A DNA stretch of 64,000 nucleotides from the NCBI GenBank assembly GCA_030386875.1, contig CM059572.1, forward strand, positions 36,143,732 to 36,207,731, written 5' to 3'. The position numbers and the translations under genes were made by a program. The notes under the pieces were generated by a model. The model was not told where the DNA came from. It was given only the letters and a program-made list of their open reading frames with translations, and searched no databases. Source of the stretch: Morinoia aosen. Taxonomy: Eukaryota > Arthropoda > Malacostraca > Amphipoda > Talitridae. Shown one piece after another: positions 1 to 11,806 of this stretch. The stretch's first letter is position 1. Each line of letters opens with the position of its first letter.

Positions 1-1
1 T

Positions 2-1561
2 AGTAGCAACAAGTGGAGACCAAAGCCAGTTAGCGTCATAGAGATACGAAAAATCTTATACTCACTAAAGAATACTAAAGCGACTGGACATGATGGCATA
101 AGCCTCCAACATATTAAAGACAGCTTCCCTGTCACAGCACCCTTTATTCGCTTGATAATAAATACATCTATAGTCACAAACAAGTTTCCCGATCAATGGA
201 AACTATCCATAATTAAGCCATTACATAAATCTGGTGATATCGACATAGCGTCAAACTACAGACCAATCAGTCTCCTGCCTGTTATGTCCAAAATATTAGA
301 AAAAGTAATAACAAACCAGCTCTCGTCTCACATAGACGAGTCACATCTACTGCATCGAAATCAATATGCTTACAGGAGGAATACCAGTACTCAGGACGCC
401 CTGTTAAACATAACAGAAAAAATTTACAAAGATATTGACCAAAAAAAATTAACTCTCTTACTATTGCTTGATCTCTCCAAAGCTTTCGACAGTGTTGAGC
501 ATAAGAAACTTCTACAAAAAATTTCAAACCTCAGAATTGACACTCAATGGTTTGAAAGCTACCTACTAAACCGCTCTCATGCAGTGTGCTTGAATAACAA
601 AATGTCATCATTCATACCAAATAACTTTGGCGTTCCTCAAGGTTCAATCATCGGCCCACTCCTATTTTCAATTTTCATCAACGATTTCCCCACCATGCCG
701 GCAAACACAAAAATCTCAATGTATGCTGATGACGTACAAATTGCCATGACAAGCTCAACAGCGGATTTAACAGAAACACAAGCCAACGCTGAAAACCTTC
801 TGAGAAATCTGAAATTGTGGTATGACCATAATGGCCTCAAACTTAACGCAAGTAAAACGCAATGCATTATTTTTGGATCACAGAATGCGACTGAAAATTT
901 ACCACCATTCCAGCTAACATTTGGAGACGATACAATTAAACCAGTCGATAAGGTTAAAAATCTGGGTGTTTGGTTTGACAAAAATATGACTTTCAATTCA
1001 CACGTCGAAACAATGTGCAACAAAATTAACGGAACCTTAATGTTCTTTCATCGTATAAAGAACACACTTGACGAAAAATCTAGATTATTAGTGATTCAGT
1101 CTTTAGTTTTATCGCGTCTGGACTACTGCAGTCTTGTGTGGGGAGACTTACCTAAATGTCGTCAGGAAGAGTTGCAAAAATGTGTAAACTTCGCCGCCAA
1201 GGTGGTATGCAAAGGAAATTTTAATAAATACGATCATGTCACCCCTCTTTTAAGAAAACTCGACTGGATCCCAATACCGAACAGATTCATGATCCAGAAA
1301 GCTCGACGAGTATTCTCCTCTCTGTACCTCCCCCAAAGTAATGCAGAGGTGGTAAAATTTTTTCCATCTAATATCCCAAACGAAAGACCAAACCGGAGGA
1401 ACGATGTTTTAGTCAGTTACCGTTCATCTAACGTGGGACAAAAAGCTCTCTCAGTTTCTGGAGCTTTTTTGTGGAACAAGCTTCCCCAGCATATCAAAAA
1501 CTCTAAAACTGGAAAAGAATTTAGAGTAAATGTGTCACGTCATTTTACATCTCTGTCATAG
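2..1561 (+). CDS. Non-LTR retrotransposon (LINE) reverse transcriptase, 3' part
   Basis: C-terminal half of a LINE ORF2 protein, which copies element RNA into DNA at a nicked target. The frame is open from base 2, before the first ATG at 152, so the window edge cuts it. Upstream residues include the KATGHDGIS block that opens the RT domain in Jockey/CR1-type elements. Then come NYRPISLLPVMSKILEK, the catalytic block LDLSKAFDSV, GVPQGSIIGPLLF and YADD (722-733). The thumb region follows, and the C-terminus has the FLWNKLP motif common in CR1/Daphne/Crack-like LINEs. The endonuclease domain would lie left of the window. No internal stop is seen in 520 codons, so this copy is fairly young. The clade within the Jockey/CR1 group is not resolved. 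Confidence 0.92.
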   Translation, partial: SSNKWRPKPVSVIEIRKILYSLKNTKATGHDGISLQHIKDSFPVTAPFIRLIINTSIVTNKFPDQWKLSIIKPLHKSGDIDIASNYRPISLLPVMSKILEKVITNQLSSHIDESHLLHRNQYAYRRNTSTQDALLNITEKIYKDIDQKKLTLLLLLDLSKAFDSVEHKKLLQKISNLRIDTQWFESYLLNRSHAVCLNNKMSSFIPNNFGVPQGSIIGPLLFSIFINDFPTMPANTKISMYADDVQIAMTSSTADLTETQANAENLLRNLKLWYDHNGLKLNASKTQCIIFGSQNATENLPPFQLTFGDDTIKPVDKVKNLGVWFDKNMTFNSHVETMCNKINGTLMFFHRIKNTLDEKSRLLVIQSLVLSRLDYCSLVWGDLPKCRQEELQKCVNFAAKVVCKGNFNKYDHVTPLLRKLDWIPIPNRFMIQKARRVFSSLYLPQSNAEVVKFFPSNIPNERPNRRNDVLVSYRSSNVGQKALSVSGAFLWNKLPQHIKNSKTGKEFRVNVSRHFTSLS

Positions 1562-1905
1562 GGCCTGCAGCATCTCGGTGTGAACTTCCCATCTATCAGA
1601 AATTTTAATTTTTCCTGAAATTTCTGTTAGAAATTTAGAACCTATTTCATTTTACGTTTGCTAAGCGATTCGTATATTCATCTTACTTATTTCTGTCGAC
1701 AACAATGAGCACCACAGCCGTCAGTTCAGTGCAGCAGAACGAACGTTCTTTCCATAATTAGGAGTATTTCTTCATCTTTATTTTGTTATTTCTTTCTCTT
1801 TTCTGTATTAATATTTAACGTCTGTATGACAAATATACCATGAAATACATTTTGTGTGTACACCAATAAACAGGTTTATAGACGTGAGGGTTGTGCAAAG
1901 TTTAT
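1562..1905 (+). mobile_element. Probable 3' UTR of the CR1-like LINE
   Basis: Non-coding sequence directly after the RT stop codon. It contains an AATAAA-like signal near 1866 and no further frame. The exact 3' end of the element is not obvious because no long poly-A or short tandem tail stands out, so the right border is an estimate. Confidence 0.4.
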
Positions 1906-3005
1906 AATGAATTAAATTTTTGGCTAACGTTGTCTCGCTATTTCAAAATCATTCTCGAAGATGTTTTCAATCGATTTTCGGCTGAGCTGGAGGGAAAGGG
2001 GTAATTTAAGCATTGCATTTAGTCTTTTTATTTTTTTTTTCTTTTCGTGCGTTCAGCGCACACTAGCACTGAACTTTCAAATCGAAAAAAAACTCTAAAT
2101 TTCTGTAATCAAAATTATCATTTTGGATCAAGGCCTAATCTTCCTATATGTGCCAATTTTGTGAATATTCTCCACTCAGATGTGATATCCGGCCACAATG
2201 TTACTCCATTCTATCCCACGTACACATGTCCCTATAATGCTGAAGAGTTGTGTTGCTTCTTGACTATAATCTGATTTTTCTTAAAAATTTCTGTGAAGAA
2301 ATTAAAAAACAGCTCATTTTTATGTTTTTCGAAGTCTTCTCTTCCTTTTAGTTATTTTTTTTGCGAAAAATTTCTTAGGATTACAGTGAGCTCAGCTGTC
2401 ATTTTCTGTGTAGTAGATGGTAGGTTGCTTCTATCTTTTATGTTATATATATATGTTTTTTTTTTTTTTTTTTTCTAATATTTTATTTTCAATAAGTATA
2501 TAAATTAATATGTGTGTGTACGTGTGTAGGTATATATATGTATCTACATAAATAGATATACATGTTTCTATTTCATTTCTTTACGCAAAAACCATTCGGT
2601 TAATAAATTTTATTGCAATTGCGAAATGATTCAAAAATAGATCTAGCACTTCCCCAGAGGGCGTTTCTGTGAATCGGATTAATGTCATATATAATTAATG
2701 AAATAAAGTGCAATTTGAGCATATGAATCGTAGTAAAATTATCTTTCTGTCCGTGTTTTGTACAAGCTATGAATTTTGATATTGAATATATGTTTGTTTA
2801 CCCATTTCTACCAATATTTTGTAGATATTTGTCAATCATGAGTGGTAACCGGCTTACACTGTATTTCTGTTTTATCCCATGTACCCATGTCCGCATGATG
2901 TGGTGAATATCGAGAAGATACGAAATATGTTTTTGGTGGTGATAGGGCTTTGCATATTTTTTAGAGCATATTTTTCATTTCTCATTCAACTACCCTTGAC
3001 AGAGA
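1906..3005. other. AT-rich spacer, no gene seen
   Basis: Low-complexity sequence with T runs near 2030 and 2458 and a (TG/TA)-rich stretch around 2510-2560. Short open frames here show no composition or motif that suggests a protein. Confidence 0.6.
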
Positions 3006-3027
3006 TAGACTATTGGCAAGCCACGTG

Positions 3028-3446
3028 TGGTTTGTCTATTAGTACGCCTCGTATATTTTGTCTATTAATATGCCTCGTATGGTCTATCTATTTTGTACAC
3101 CTCTAATAGCTTGTCTATTAGTACACCTCGTATAGTTTGCCTATTATTATTATGCCTCGTATGGCTTATCTATTTGTACACCTCGGATGGTTTGTCAATT
3201 AGTACTCCTTGTATAGAACTTTTGTTAGACTACTAGCACACCACGAATGGGTCTGTCTATTAGTACGCCTCGTATATTTTGTCAATTAATATGCCTCGTA
3301 TGGTCTATCTACTTGTACACCTCTGACAGTTTGTCTATTAGTACACCTCGTATAGTTTGTCTATTATTATGCCTCGTATGGCTCATCTACTTGTACACCT
3401 CGGATGGTTTGTCAATTAGTACTCCTCGTATGGAACATTTGTTTTA
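3028..3446. repeat. Higher-order tandem repeat built on a ~27-bp unit
   Basis: Units resembling GTTTGTCTATTAGTACGCC followed by TCGTAT repeat with variants (attaatatgcc, ttgtacacc). Seven or so units form a block of about 219 bp that occurs twice, 3028-3246 and 3247-3446, with the variants in the same order. The block was therefore duplicated as a whole after the units had diverged. Confidence 0.85.
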
Positions 3447-3497
3447 GGATGCCCTATATTTAAGAAACTTTTAAAAGCCAATATGTTGGCATGTATC

Positions 3498-3968
3498 TCA
3501 TGTGACAATTTGGAAATAAACATTTTTTCTTTTTTTTTCTTTTTTCTTATTAAGTGCACGGAAATCAATCACGGGACGAAGGTCTCCGGATTTTTTCTTA
3601 ACTACGATTACAGGGAAATTAAAGTCAGAACTGGACTCCTCGATTATCCCCTGATCGAGCATATCATTTGTTATTTTCATTACCTCTTCCTGATACTTGT
3701 GGGGAATGCGATAAGGAGCTAAATTTAGTACCGGTGCATCCGGTTTCAACTGAATTTGGTGCTTCATAATATTTGTAACACCTATAGTCTCCCCCTCAAG
3801 AGTAACTACATCACGGAACTCATTCAATAAATTAATTAAGGATAACTGTATGTCTTCTTCATTACATGAAACATCATCTTTCGTTAAAACACGTCGTACC
3901 TCTTGCTCTCCACCTTTTGAAACACCTACTCCTGCACCTACTTGTGCATTAACTCCTAACTTGTGCAT
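3498..3968 (-). mobile_element. Fossil fragment of Ty3/Gypsy-type Pol (start of reverse transcriptase)
   Basis: A minus-strand frame encodes the region leading into an LTR-retrotransposon RT: YRIPHKYQEEV, then GIIEESSSDFNFPVIVVKKK and GDLRPVIDFRALN. The rest of Pol is absent, so this is a broken remnant. It is a different and older copy than the whole-looking element at 5063-11806. A sequence resembling a lysine-tRNA-type primer-binding site, TGGCGCCCGAATACGG, lies on the same strand at 4405-4390 and may belong to it. That link is inference. Confidence 0.75.
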
Positions 3969-5062
3969 TAACTCCAGCTGTAGTTCAAAAGGTCAAACGT
4001 AATTGGGCTGAGATCAAGATTGGTACTAAAATTATTAGGAGCAACCTAAATCATTTATTACCCTGTACTGGTTGACTGATGCTTAGTGTAAATCGATCTA
4101 AGAAACTAACACCAATCTTAAAAGCACTCATTTTAAATAGTAATTACACCTAGATCGTTCGGCGGCAATAGCCTTGATTCGTAATCAAGCTAAACCCACT
4201 CACGTTGCCTAAATATTCTTTAATCTCGTGAACTAATTTTGCTCTCCATGTCGGAGACAGTTAGGACACGTCGTGTCACGGCTAGTAGTAACCCGAGCAG
4301 ACTTGTGGATTAGAAAATTGGGAAAAAATGTTACCTAAGGTAATTTCGCGATTGTCCATAAGATGTACTTATTATTGCGACTACCTCGGCCGTATTCGGG
4401 CGCCAGAATTACGGGCGAGGTATCAGCATATAAGCCTCTATTTGAGATGACTGTGTAAATCGGCAGGAGTTCGCAGCCTGGCCTGTGTAACGACTGTTCA
4501 TATATGTTATCGTGCTTGAACAAGTAACCCAAGCCCTACTCCCCTACAGAAGAACCTGCGAGGCCGACACACAAACACCGCCAACAACCTTCTATTAACG
4601 TTTCTCAGATTCACTTGAGAGCGTACAATTAGATTCATTCGGAACGTACTCAGATCCACGTGAGACGTTCCCAAAAATCTATTCAGCCAAACGGCTAACC
4701 TCATACCAATTAGGCCACAAGGCTCACAGGCAGAAACCCCGACAGGGACTGCCTCTTTTTAAGATACCATCCATCTCCAATTATCACCGCACCTGCGGAT
4801 AGTTACACCCACAAATACATTCTCGCCTGGATCCACAACGGATTCCCTCTAGCCACGGCACCGGCTGGCACGTCACCTGACTGGACCCGGACCTTCTTCC
4901 ACAAGAAGCGGATCCACCTCCCAGCGGCCGTAGCCACGGCACCCAGAGACTACCAATAAAGCTCATCAGGCGAGAAGTTAAAGTTCAGTCATTATCCTAC
5001 AGAGAACTTACTCGTGCAAGTCGAAAATTAGGTGCCAGTAGAGCATCCGAATACTTAATAAC
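3969..5062. mobile_element. Older LTR-element debris left of the young Gypsy insertion
   Basis: No protein frame is recognised. The stretch was contiguous with 11807-12050 before the young element inserted, because the 4-bp duplication TAAC joins them. The right-hand part ends in an LTR-like CA followed by CTGGTGACCCG at 11880, very like the young element's own junction. Part of 4430-5062 is therefore probably the body of an older Gypsy-type LTR in + orientation. Its borders are not determined. Confidence 0.35.
5059..5062 (+). repeat. Target-site duplication TAAC, left copy
   Basis: TAAC directly precedes the TG of the left LTR at 5063, and the same four bases follow the CA of the right LTR at 11807-11810. 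A 4-bp duplication is normal for Ty3/Gypsy integration. Confidence 0.8.
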
Positions 5063-5948
5063 TGTTTAGGTCTGGCCGAGGGGTATAGCCAGTCCTAACA
5101 AAACCTCGACAAGCATCTGGGAAAAATTATGAGAGGGATAATAAAGCACTTTGGACTCAGCTTTAGTGTATGGTTTTATTTGAAGGAGCCGGGCAGATCG
5201 CCGAGACTTGATCCTGCGGATCGCCGAGACTTGATCCTGCAGATCTTGACTGAAGATACTTCGCAGTCCTGAGGCAGTCGCTCCGGCCGGTGGACGAGGT
5301 TTTAAGTGTATTGTTTTCAGAATATTCAATTTACTGAGGGCAATTTTTAAACAAGCACAACAATCGGTGCGTTGCTCTTTATGTGGGCAAAGCCTGCTTA
5401 ATTTTGGGAGCAGGTGAGTTTGATCACAGGTGCCGAGCCTGATGGCGATGATGACTCTTCGTTTGAATAGTAATTAAGAACCAGGCACGCTGAATTCGGC
5501 AAATGAGAGGATAATTCAATTGTGCCCGTAATTTTAGGCAGTTGAGAATTAAGGCCCGTAATTAGAGAATATATAAGGCTAAAGGCCCAGAGCATAGCCA
5601 AATCTAATCCAAGTAGAGAGTCCCAAAAGCGGCCCAGGGAGAATGTTGTAAGTGGCGTGTGTGATGGCGTTGAGGTCAAGATGATGTTCGCACGCTAAAG
5701 CCACAAGCAAGAGTGAGTCAGTTCAAGTGACGCTCTTCGATGTTGCCGTATCGGGCTGCTTTAAACTCGAAATGTCGATTGATTATTTGATCTCTCATGT
5801 ATTTACACAAAAACTTCAATGATTACGAATTAGAAGTAGAAAGTAATTAACAATAAATTATAGTAAGATTTTTAATGCTAATGATTAATTTTATTTAAGT
5901 GCGAATGGGAAAATTCATAATTCTTACGCTTTGTAGCGATATGCTACA
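5063..5948 (-). repeat. 3' LTR of the Gypsy element
   Basis: Starts TGTTTAGG and ends GCTACA on the + strand, matching 10913-11806. It carries a 22-bp direct tandem duplication (GATCGCCGAGACTTGATCCT unit) near 5190-5240. The right LTR has an extra 7-bp repeat unit (GGCTGAG) lacking here. Confidence 0.93.
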
Positions 5949-5965
5949 TTACCCCCCAAGGCGCA
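5949..5965 (-). other. Polypurine tract of the Gypsy element
   Basis: Read on the minus strand, CTTGGGGGGTAA lies directly before the LTR, where the plus-strand primer of LTR elements is expected. Confidence 0.6.
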
Positions 5966-5989
5966 GACCGAAAGGTCCACCCGCTGCAA

Positions 5990-8900
5990 TCATTTGTAGC
6001 GGGAAGGAGGTCTAACTACGCGACCCTGCCGGGTTCGGCAGGTGGAAAATGTTACTGAGCGGGGAAGTTTCACCAAACGGGTCTGCAAATTTAGATCGGC
6101 AAGAGTTCTAGGAACACGAGTTACTGCAGCGGGCTCGTCTGGTCTATCCAGACTTGTCGCTGTTTCAGTAAGAGGGCTAGAATTAGAACCTACGACAGGC
6201 TTAGAGATAGGGTTTGAATGTACAGGCACATAGAAAGGATTACACTCAAGTTGACTAGGCAATAATGCAGCCAACTGAGGAAGCTGAGATGGTAGATATG
6301 AACGAGTCTCAGTGGAAGGGGAATTCTGTGGAGAGAATGATGGTTTAGCAGTCACACTATGATCGGAAATGTACGCGACTTTTAATCGATCAATGCTCAC
6401 GGGGTCGTGTGAACCCGATCTTTCCAGGACAAAATACTTGGGCGTGCGTTTGATTATTTTGAATGGGCCATCATAGGGGCGCGTGAGTGTAGGTTTGATG
6501 GCGTCGTTTCGGACGTACACATGTGTGCAGTCCTGCAAGGCAGGATCCAGTTTGTCCTCAGTCTGAGGCATTCGCGGAGCCACATACTTGATCTGGCGCA
6601 TGCAATCTTTTAGGCAGGTTACATATGCGGAACGGTCAGCGGATGAAAATTCAGGCAAAGGTTTTGGGTCAACAATGTCGCCGGGGAGACGAAGTGTCTG
6701 ACCATAGAGCATCTCTGCTGCTGTGCACTGCTGATCTTGTCTGTACAGATTGCGGACGCTCAACAATACAACTGGAAGTCTGTCAGTCCAATCATTGCTG
6801 CAGTTTAAGCAACGTAATGCCGACTTTAAATCTCTGTGGACTCTCTCAATAAGTCCGTTTGACTGTGGATGATAAGCAGTAGTGTTTACGTTTTCACACC
6901 CTAAGGCAATGCTAAGCTCACTCCAGAATTTAGAGGTGAATTGTGATCCCCGGTCATGTGTGACGCGTAAGGGAACACCAAATCTGGAGATCCAGTTGGA
7001 CATGAAAGCGCACGCTACAGTCTCGGTTTGTGTATCAGGAAGAGGGACAGCCTCAACCCAACGTGTGAACCTATCGATGATGGTCAACAAATAAGAATAA
7101 CCGCGCGATAAAGGCAAAGGACCCACCAAATCTAGGTGTACAGAGTCGAACTTGTGACCTGTGAATGCAACTCTCTGCAGCGCTGCACGATTATGTTTCA
7201 CCACTTTACTACTCTGACATGCATGGCAATTTTGCACAATTTGCTTGACCTCCTTACGCATCGCTGGCCAGACGTAACGATCAGAAATCAAACGCAATGT
7301 ACGGTTAATACCAGGGTGTGAGAAGGAATGATAGTGGAGGACAGCTACTCTGCGGAGAGTCGCGGGAAGATACAAACGAGAAAGTCGCTCGGCATCACGG
7401 TACACGCCGTCAACCAAGGTTAACTTCAGAGAGGAAGTGTTAGAAGGTTTGAGAAGGTCCTGAAGTTCAGGATCCTCCTTCTGCGCGCTTTCAATGTTGC
7501 CGAAAGTGATTTCACCACTGGTTTGGACAGTATTTATGCGCGATAGACAATCAGCGACAGTATTGTCCAACCCTTTTATGAAACGGATGTCAGTGGTAAA
7601 CTGGCTTATAAACGACAAATGTCGAGCTTCTCTTGGGGAATGTCTTTCAGAGGGCATCTTGATCGCTGAGGTCAGAGGTTTGTGATCTGTGTAGATCACA
7701 AACTCCCTCGCCTCTAGAGCATAGCGAAAGTGTCTCACAGACAAGTAGATAGCAAGAAGTTCCCTACCGAACGCGCTATAAGCACGCTCAGTGGGCGACA
7801 GCTTTTTGGAAAAGAAAGCAAGAGGAGAGATGTTAGTCCCTACTTGTTGTTGCAAAACAGCACCTACAGCAGTACTGGAAACGTCCACTACTAGGCTAAA
7901 ATCAGCATTAGCAATAGGGTAGGATAATTCAGTCGCGGAAGCTAACTTGTGCTTGATTTCCCCAAAAGCTTTGCGCGCTTCTTCTGTCCATTTCACCTCA
8001 ATGGATTTTCCTTTTCGTTTCGGTTCGAAGAGGTCAGACAAGGGCGCTAAAGTTTGGGCACAGTTGCGTATGAAACGATGATAGAAGTTAACAGAACCTA
8101 GGAACCTTCTTAGTTCCTTCTGGGTCTGTGGAAGAGGAAAGTTTTTGATCACTTCTACTTTGGAAGGCAAAGGTTTTAGACCTAGGCTAGAGATTTCATG
8201 ACCTAAGTAAATCAGTGATGGCTTTCCGAGCTCACATTTTGCAGGATTTACGAGGAGTCCATTGTCGGACAATCTCTGAAAAACGACCCTAAGGTGGTCT
8301 TTGTGCAACTCCGGGGTTGTGGATGCCACTAGGATGTCGTCTAGATACACATAGGCGAAAGTGAGATCAGAGAAAATTTCAGCCATGTGCCTTTGGAACG
8401 TCTGAGGAGCGTTCCTCAAGCCGTATGGCATTTTGAGAAACTCAAAGAGACCAAACGGAGTGATTACCGCGGTCTTCTCAATTGCGCTTTCCTCAAGTGG
8501 AATTTGATGGAAAGCGTGCTGCAAGTCAATTTTTGAGAAAATTTGTGCTCCCTCTAAATTTGCACTGAAATCATGAAGGTAAGGAATAGGGTAGCGATCA
8601 GGTAGAGTAACGGCATTCAACCTGCGGAAATCCCCGCACGGTCTGAATTCACCGTTAGCCTTGGGTACTAGCAAAAGAGGGCTAGCCCAAGGACTTTTGG
8701 AACTGCGGATAATGCCATTTTCGAGCATGCGCGCAAATTCTTTCTTGGCTAACGCCAATCGGTCAGGCGGCAATCGCCTTGCACGGGAGTAAACCGGCGG
8801 TCCCGTCGTCTCTATGAAGTGCTTTGTGCTGGTCTGCATTTTTGTAGAAACTAAATTCGAATTTGTCAATGCAGGAAAAGCTTTTAGTAATTGCTCAAAC

Positions 8901-9394
8901 ATGCACTCTTCCTTTAAGGCGATAGAGAAAGAATGCAAGACATTAGCTCTAGTTATGCTACAGGCGGGAATTGAGATCTGTGTCTCCTCGTCCCTAATTC
9001 TACGGTTTTTAACATCTACAAGTATGCCAAACTTGGCTAGAAAATCAGCACCTATTATGGGCTCTTGTACTTCCGCGATCAGGAATGTGAAACGAAAGTT
9101 TCGCCTCAATCCCAGACTGCACTCTAATACTCTTTCACCGTAACAAGGAATTGGCGTGCCGTTTGCGGCGCGTAATGTCGCCAACAATGGATTGTTTTTG
9201 TCTTTCACCGTGGCTGGGATAATTGACACACTGGAGCCAGTGTCTATTAAAAATCGGTATTTGGTGACGGGATCGTGAATGGTCAAGAGGCGAGTAGTCT
9301 GGGAATGAGGCAACGCAGTACTCGCTACTATGCGTTGCTGTTGGCGTTTCCCGAAGTCATTTCGGTATAGCGAGGGCAAAAACGGGAGGCACAT
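5990..9394 (-). mobile_element. pol of the Gypsy element (protease, RT, RNase H, integrase)
   Basis: An 1134-residue open frame in the Gypsy order. An aspartic protease with DTGSS is near residue 51. The reverse transcriptase has the YLDD active-site box, and RNase H has the TDHKPL block. The integrase has an H2C2 zinc-binding region and a core with DLVGPLPLSRG and the AYHPQSNGLIER block. It encodes the enzymes of element replication. It overlaps the end of gag by about 65 bases in another frame, the layout in which this family is known to use ribosomal frameshifting. No chromodomain is evident at the C-terminus. Confidence 0.93.
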
Positions 9395-10326
9395 TTGCGC
9401 GCTTGGTCACCAAATTTCTGGTGATACCAGCATAAATTGCTACCGGCATCACGAGAGCGCGACCGAAAGCGGCGGTCTTGATTTGACCTATCATAGGATC
9501 TACCTCTATCAAAGCGTTGAGGAGGAGGAAGAGAATGATAGTTGGAGGGATAGTCATAAGGATAGTCGTAGGCATTTTGGTGGCTTTGGAATCTCCCTGG
9601 GCCTTGCTGAATGTGAGCCACACTCTGACCTAATTTGCAATTCTGTAAAGCTTGCTTTATCTCGGCGATGTCTTGCTGCATCTTATCTATTGTGGCTGCG
9701 GATTGATTCTGTGTATTTACGGGGCTAAAATTTGCAGCAGCTGCATTCAGGGACGCAACTTGCGGTGCTTGTGACAAATTAATATTTCGCATCACCGTCT
9801 CGGTGGACTCCGCCAGTTTTTCTAACGTTTGATCGGGGCCTGCTAGCGATAGAAATGGGCGCACGTTATGTGGAAGCTTAGTCATGAAAACTTCCTTAAG
9901 AAATCCCTCAGCTACGGCAACACCCGTAGCGAGTTTTCGCAGCTCTTTTACTAGCGAAGTGGGAGAGAAAGAGCTAGAGACAGATGGAATTGCTGAGGCG
10001 TCTACCAAACTCCGAAATTTGTCCGCATCGGACATCTGCAACTTCTGCAGAATCTTTCTTTTTAAGGTGCCGTACGGATCAACGGCGGGAGGGCTTTCGA
10101 GCAATTGATTTGAATCATTCAACAATTTTGTGGGGGCTGCGGAAACAAGGGCGTAGAATTGATCAGTGTTATTAGTTACTTTATGATACCTAAACATTGC
10201 CTCACACTGTTGGAACCAGGTATGGGCGTCCTCCGGAATGAAGGGAGGGAGCCTAATGGGTTTTGTGGGGGCTCGATCTTCATTATCTGAGTCAGGCATG
10301 CTAGCAATCTCTTTAGGGATGCGCAA
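9328..10326 (-). mobile_element. gag of the Gypsy element
   Basis: A 332-residue frame for the particle protein. The N-terminal part has the PPFIPEDAHTWFQQCEAMF block typical of arthropod Gypsy Gag. An RS/RD-rich basic stretch and a zinc-knuckle-like CWYHQKFGDQARKC follow near the C-terminus. It lies between the 5' LTR and pol as expected. Confidence 0.88.
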
Positions 10327-10912
10327 TTAAGATATCAGTGCCTATGACTTGGAATTAAGTGGCAAGGGTTTGCGTTAATTCTTTACCTACTCAATCATTC
10401 AGATAAAGTTGAAACAGACGGAAGGAAATATGAAATTGGAAACGAGAAAAAAAATTATGCGGTATGCGGCAATTTGCGTAGGCACAAAAATAAAGCAGGT
10501 GAGAAGAATTATTTTTCTACCTCCTCAATCGATCAATAACGTTGAAGAAACGGAGGGAAAGAGAGACTGGAAACGCGAATTTTTACGGTCGTCAGAATAA
10601 ACGTAAGCACGGAAATAGGAAAAAAATATTTTCCCTACCTACTGAGGCACATAAAACAAAAAGGACAGTAAGGCGCTGAAAAAAAATTTTGTTAGAGCTG
10701 CTCAGAGAATCACCATTAACACAGTAAATCCAAGAAATTCTCAAAAACTACGACATGGGAAATTTATTACTACTATGTTATGCCAAAATTAACCTCTCTC
10801 ACAACCTCTCAAACACTCATCGAGTTGAATAGTTTTTAAGTTTTTAAAGAAAGTTTTGGGGTTTTTTTTAACTGGGGTCTTCACCAGTGATTTTTATCTT
10901 TGGGGTCACCAG
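10327..10912 (-). other. Gypsy element leader with primer-binding-site-like sequence
   Basis: Non-coding leader between the 5' LTR and gag. Directly inside the LTR, on the minus strand, lies CTGGTGACCCCAAAG, in the position of a tRNA primer-binding site. I do not assign the tRNA. Confidence 0.6.
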
Positions 10913-11806
10913 TGTTTAGGTCTGGCCGAGGGGTATAGCCAGTCCTAACAAAACCTCGACAAGCATCTGGGAAAAATTATGAGAGGGATAATAAAGCACT
11001 TTGGACTCAGCTTTAGTGTATGGTTTTATTTGAAGGAGCCGGGCAGATCGCCGAGACTTGATCCTGCGGATCGCCGAGACTTGATCCTGCAGATCTTGAC
11101 TGAAGATACTTCGCAGTCCTGAGGGCTGAGGCAGTCGCTCCGGCCGGTGGACGAGGTTTTAAGTGTATTTTTTTCAGAATATTTAATTTACTGAGGGCAA
11201 TTTTTAAACAAGCACAACAATCGGTGCGTTGCTCTTTATGTGGGCAAAGCCTGCTTAATTTTGGGGAGCAGGTGAGTTTGATCACAGGTGCCGAGCCTGA
11301 TGGCGATGATGACTCTTCGTTTGAATGGTAATTAAGAACCAGGCACGCTGAATTCGGCAAATGAGAGGATAATTCAATTGTGCCCGTAATTTTAGGCAGT
11401 TGAGAATTAAGGCCCGTAATTAGAGAATATATAAGGCTAAAGGCCCAGAGCATAGCCAAATCTAATCCAAGTAGAGAGTCCCAAAAGCGGCCCATGGAGA
11501 ATGTTGTAAGTGGCGTGTGTGATGGCGTTGAGGTCAAGATGATGTTCGCACGCTAAAGCCACAAGCAAGAGTGAGTCAGTTCAAGTGACGCTCTTCGATG
11601 TTGCCGTATCGGGCTGCTTTAAACTCGAAATGTCGATTGATTATTTGATCTCTCATGTATTTACACAAAAACTTCAATGATTACGAATTAGAAGTAGAAA
11701 GTTATTAATAATAAATTATAGTAAGATTTTTAATGCTAATGATTAATTTTATTTAAGTGCGAATGGGAAAATTCATAATTCTTACGCTTTGTAGCGATAT
11801 GCTACA
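10913..11806 (-). repeat. 5' LTR of the Gypsy element
   Basis: Partner of 5063-5948, same TG...CA ends, about 99% alike by eye. The TAAC duplication follows at 11807-11810. Confidence 0.93.

Larger units (their letters stand above)
5063..11806 (-). mobile_element. Ty3/Gypsy LTR retrotransposon, looks whole and young
   Basis: A 6.7-kb element on the minus strand with paired LTRs (886 and 894 bp), TG...CA ends, flanking TAAC duplications, a primer-binding-site-like sequence, a purine tract, gag and pol. By eye the LTRs differ at about seven positions plus two small indels, around 1%, which points to recent insertion. Both frames are open at near-usual length and I see no break. There is no envelope gene. 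It sits inside older LTR-element debris and about 0.8 kb upstream of the candidate promoter of the zinc-finger gene. Clade within Gypsy is unresolved. Confidence 0.93.

Noticed and set aside
6042-10175. Plus-strand ORFs across the Gypsy element
   Set aside because: Antisense shadows of gag and pol.
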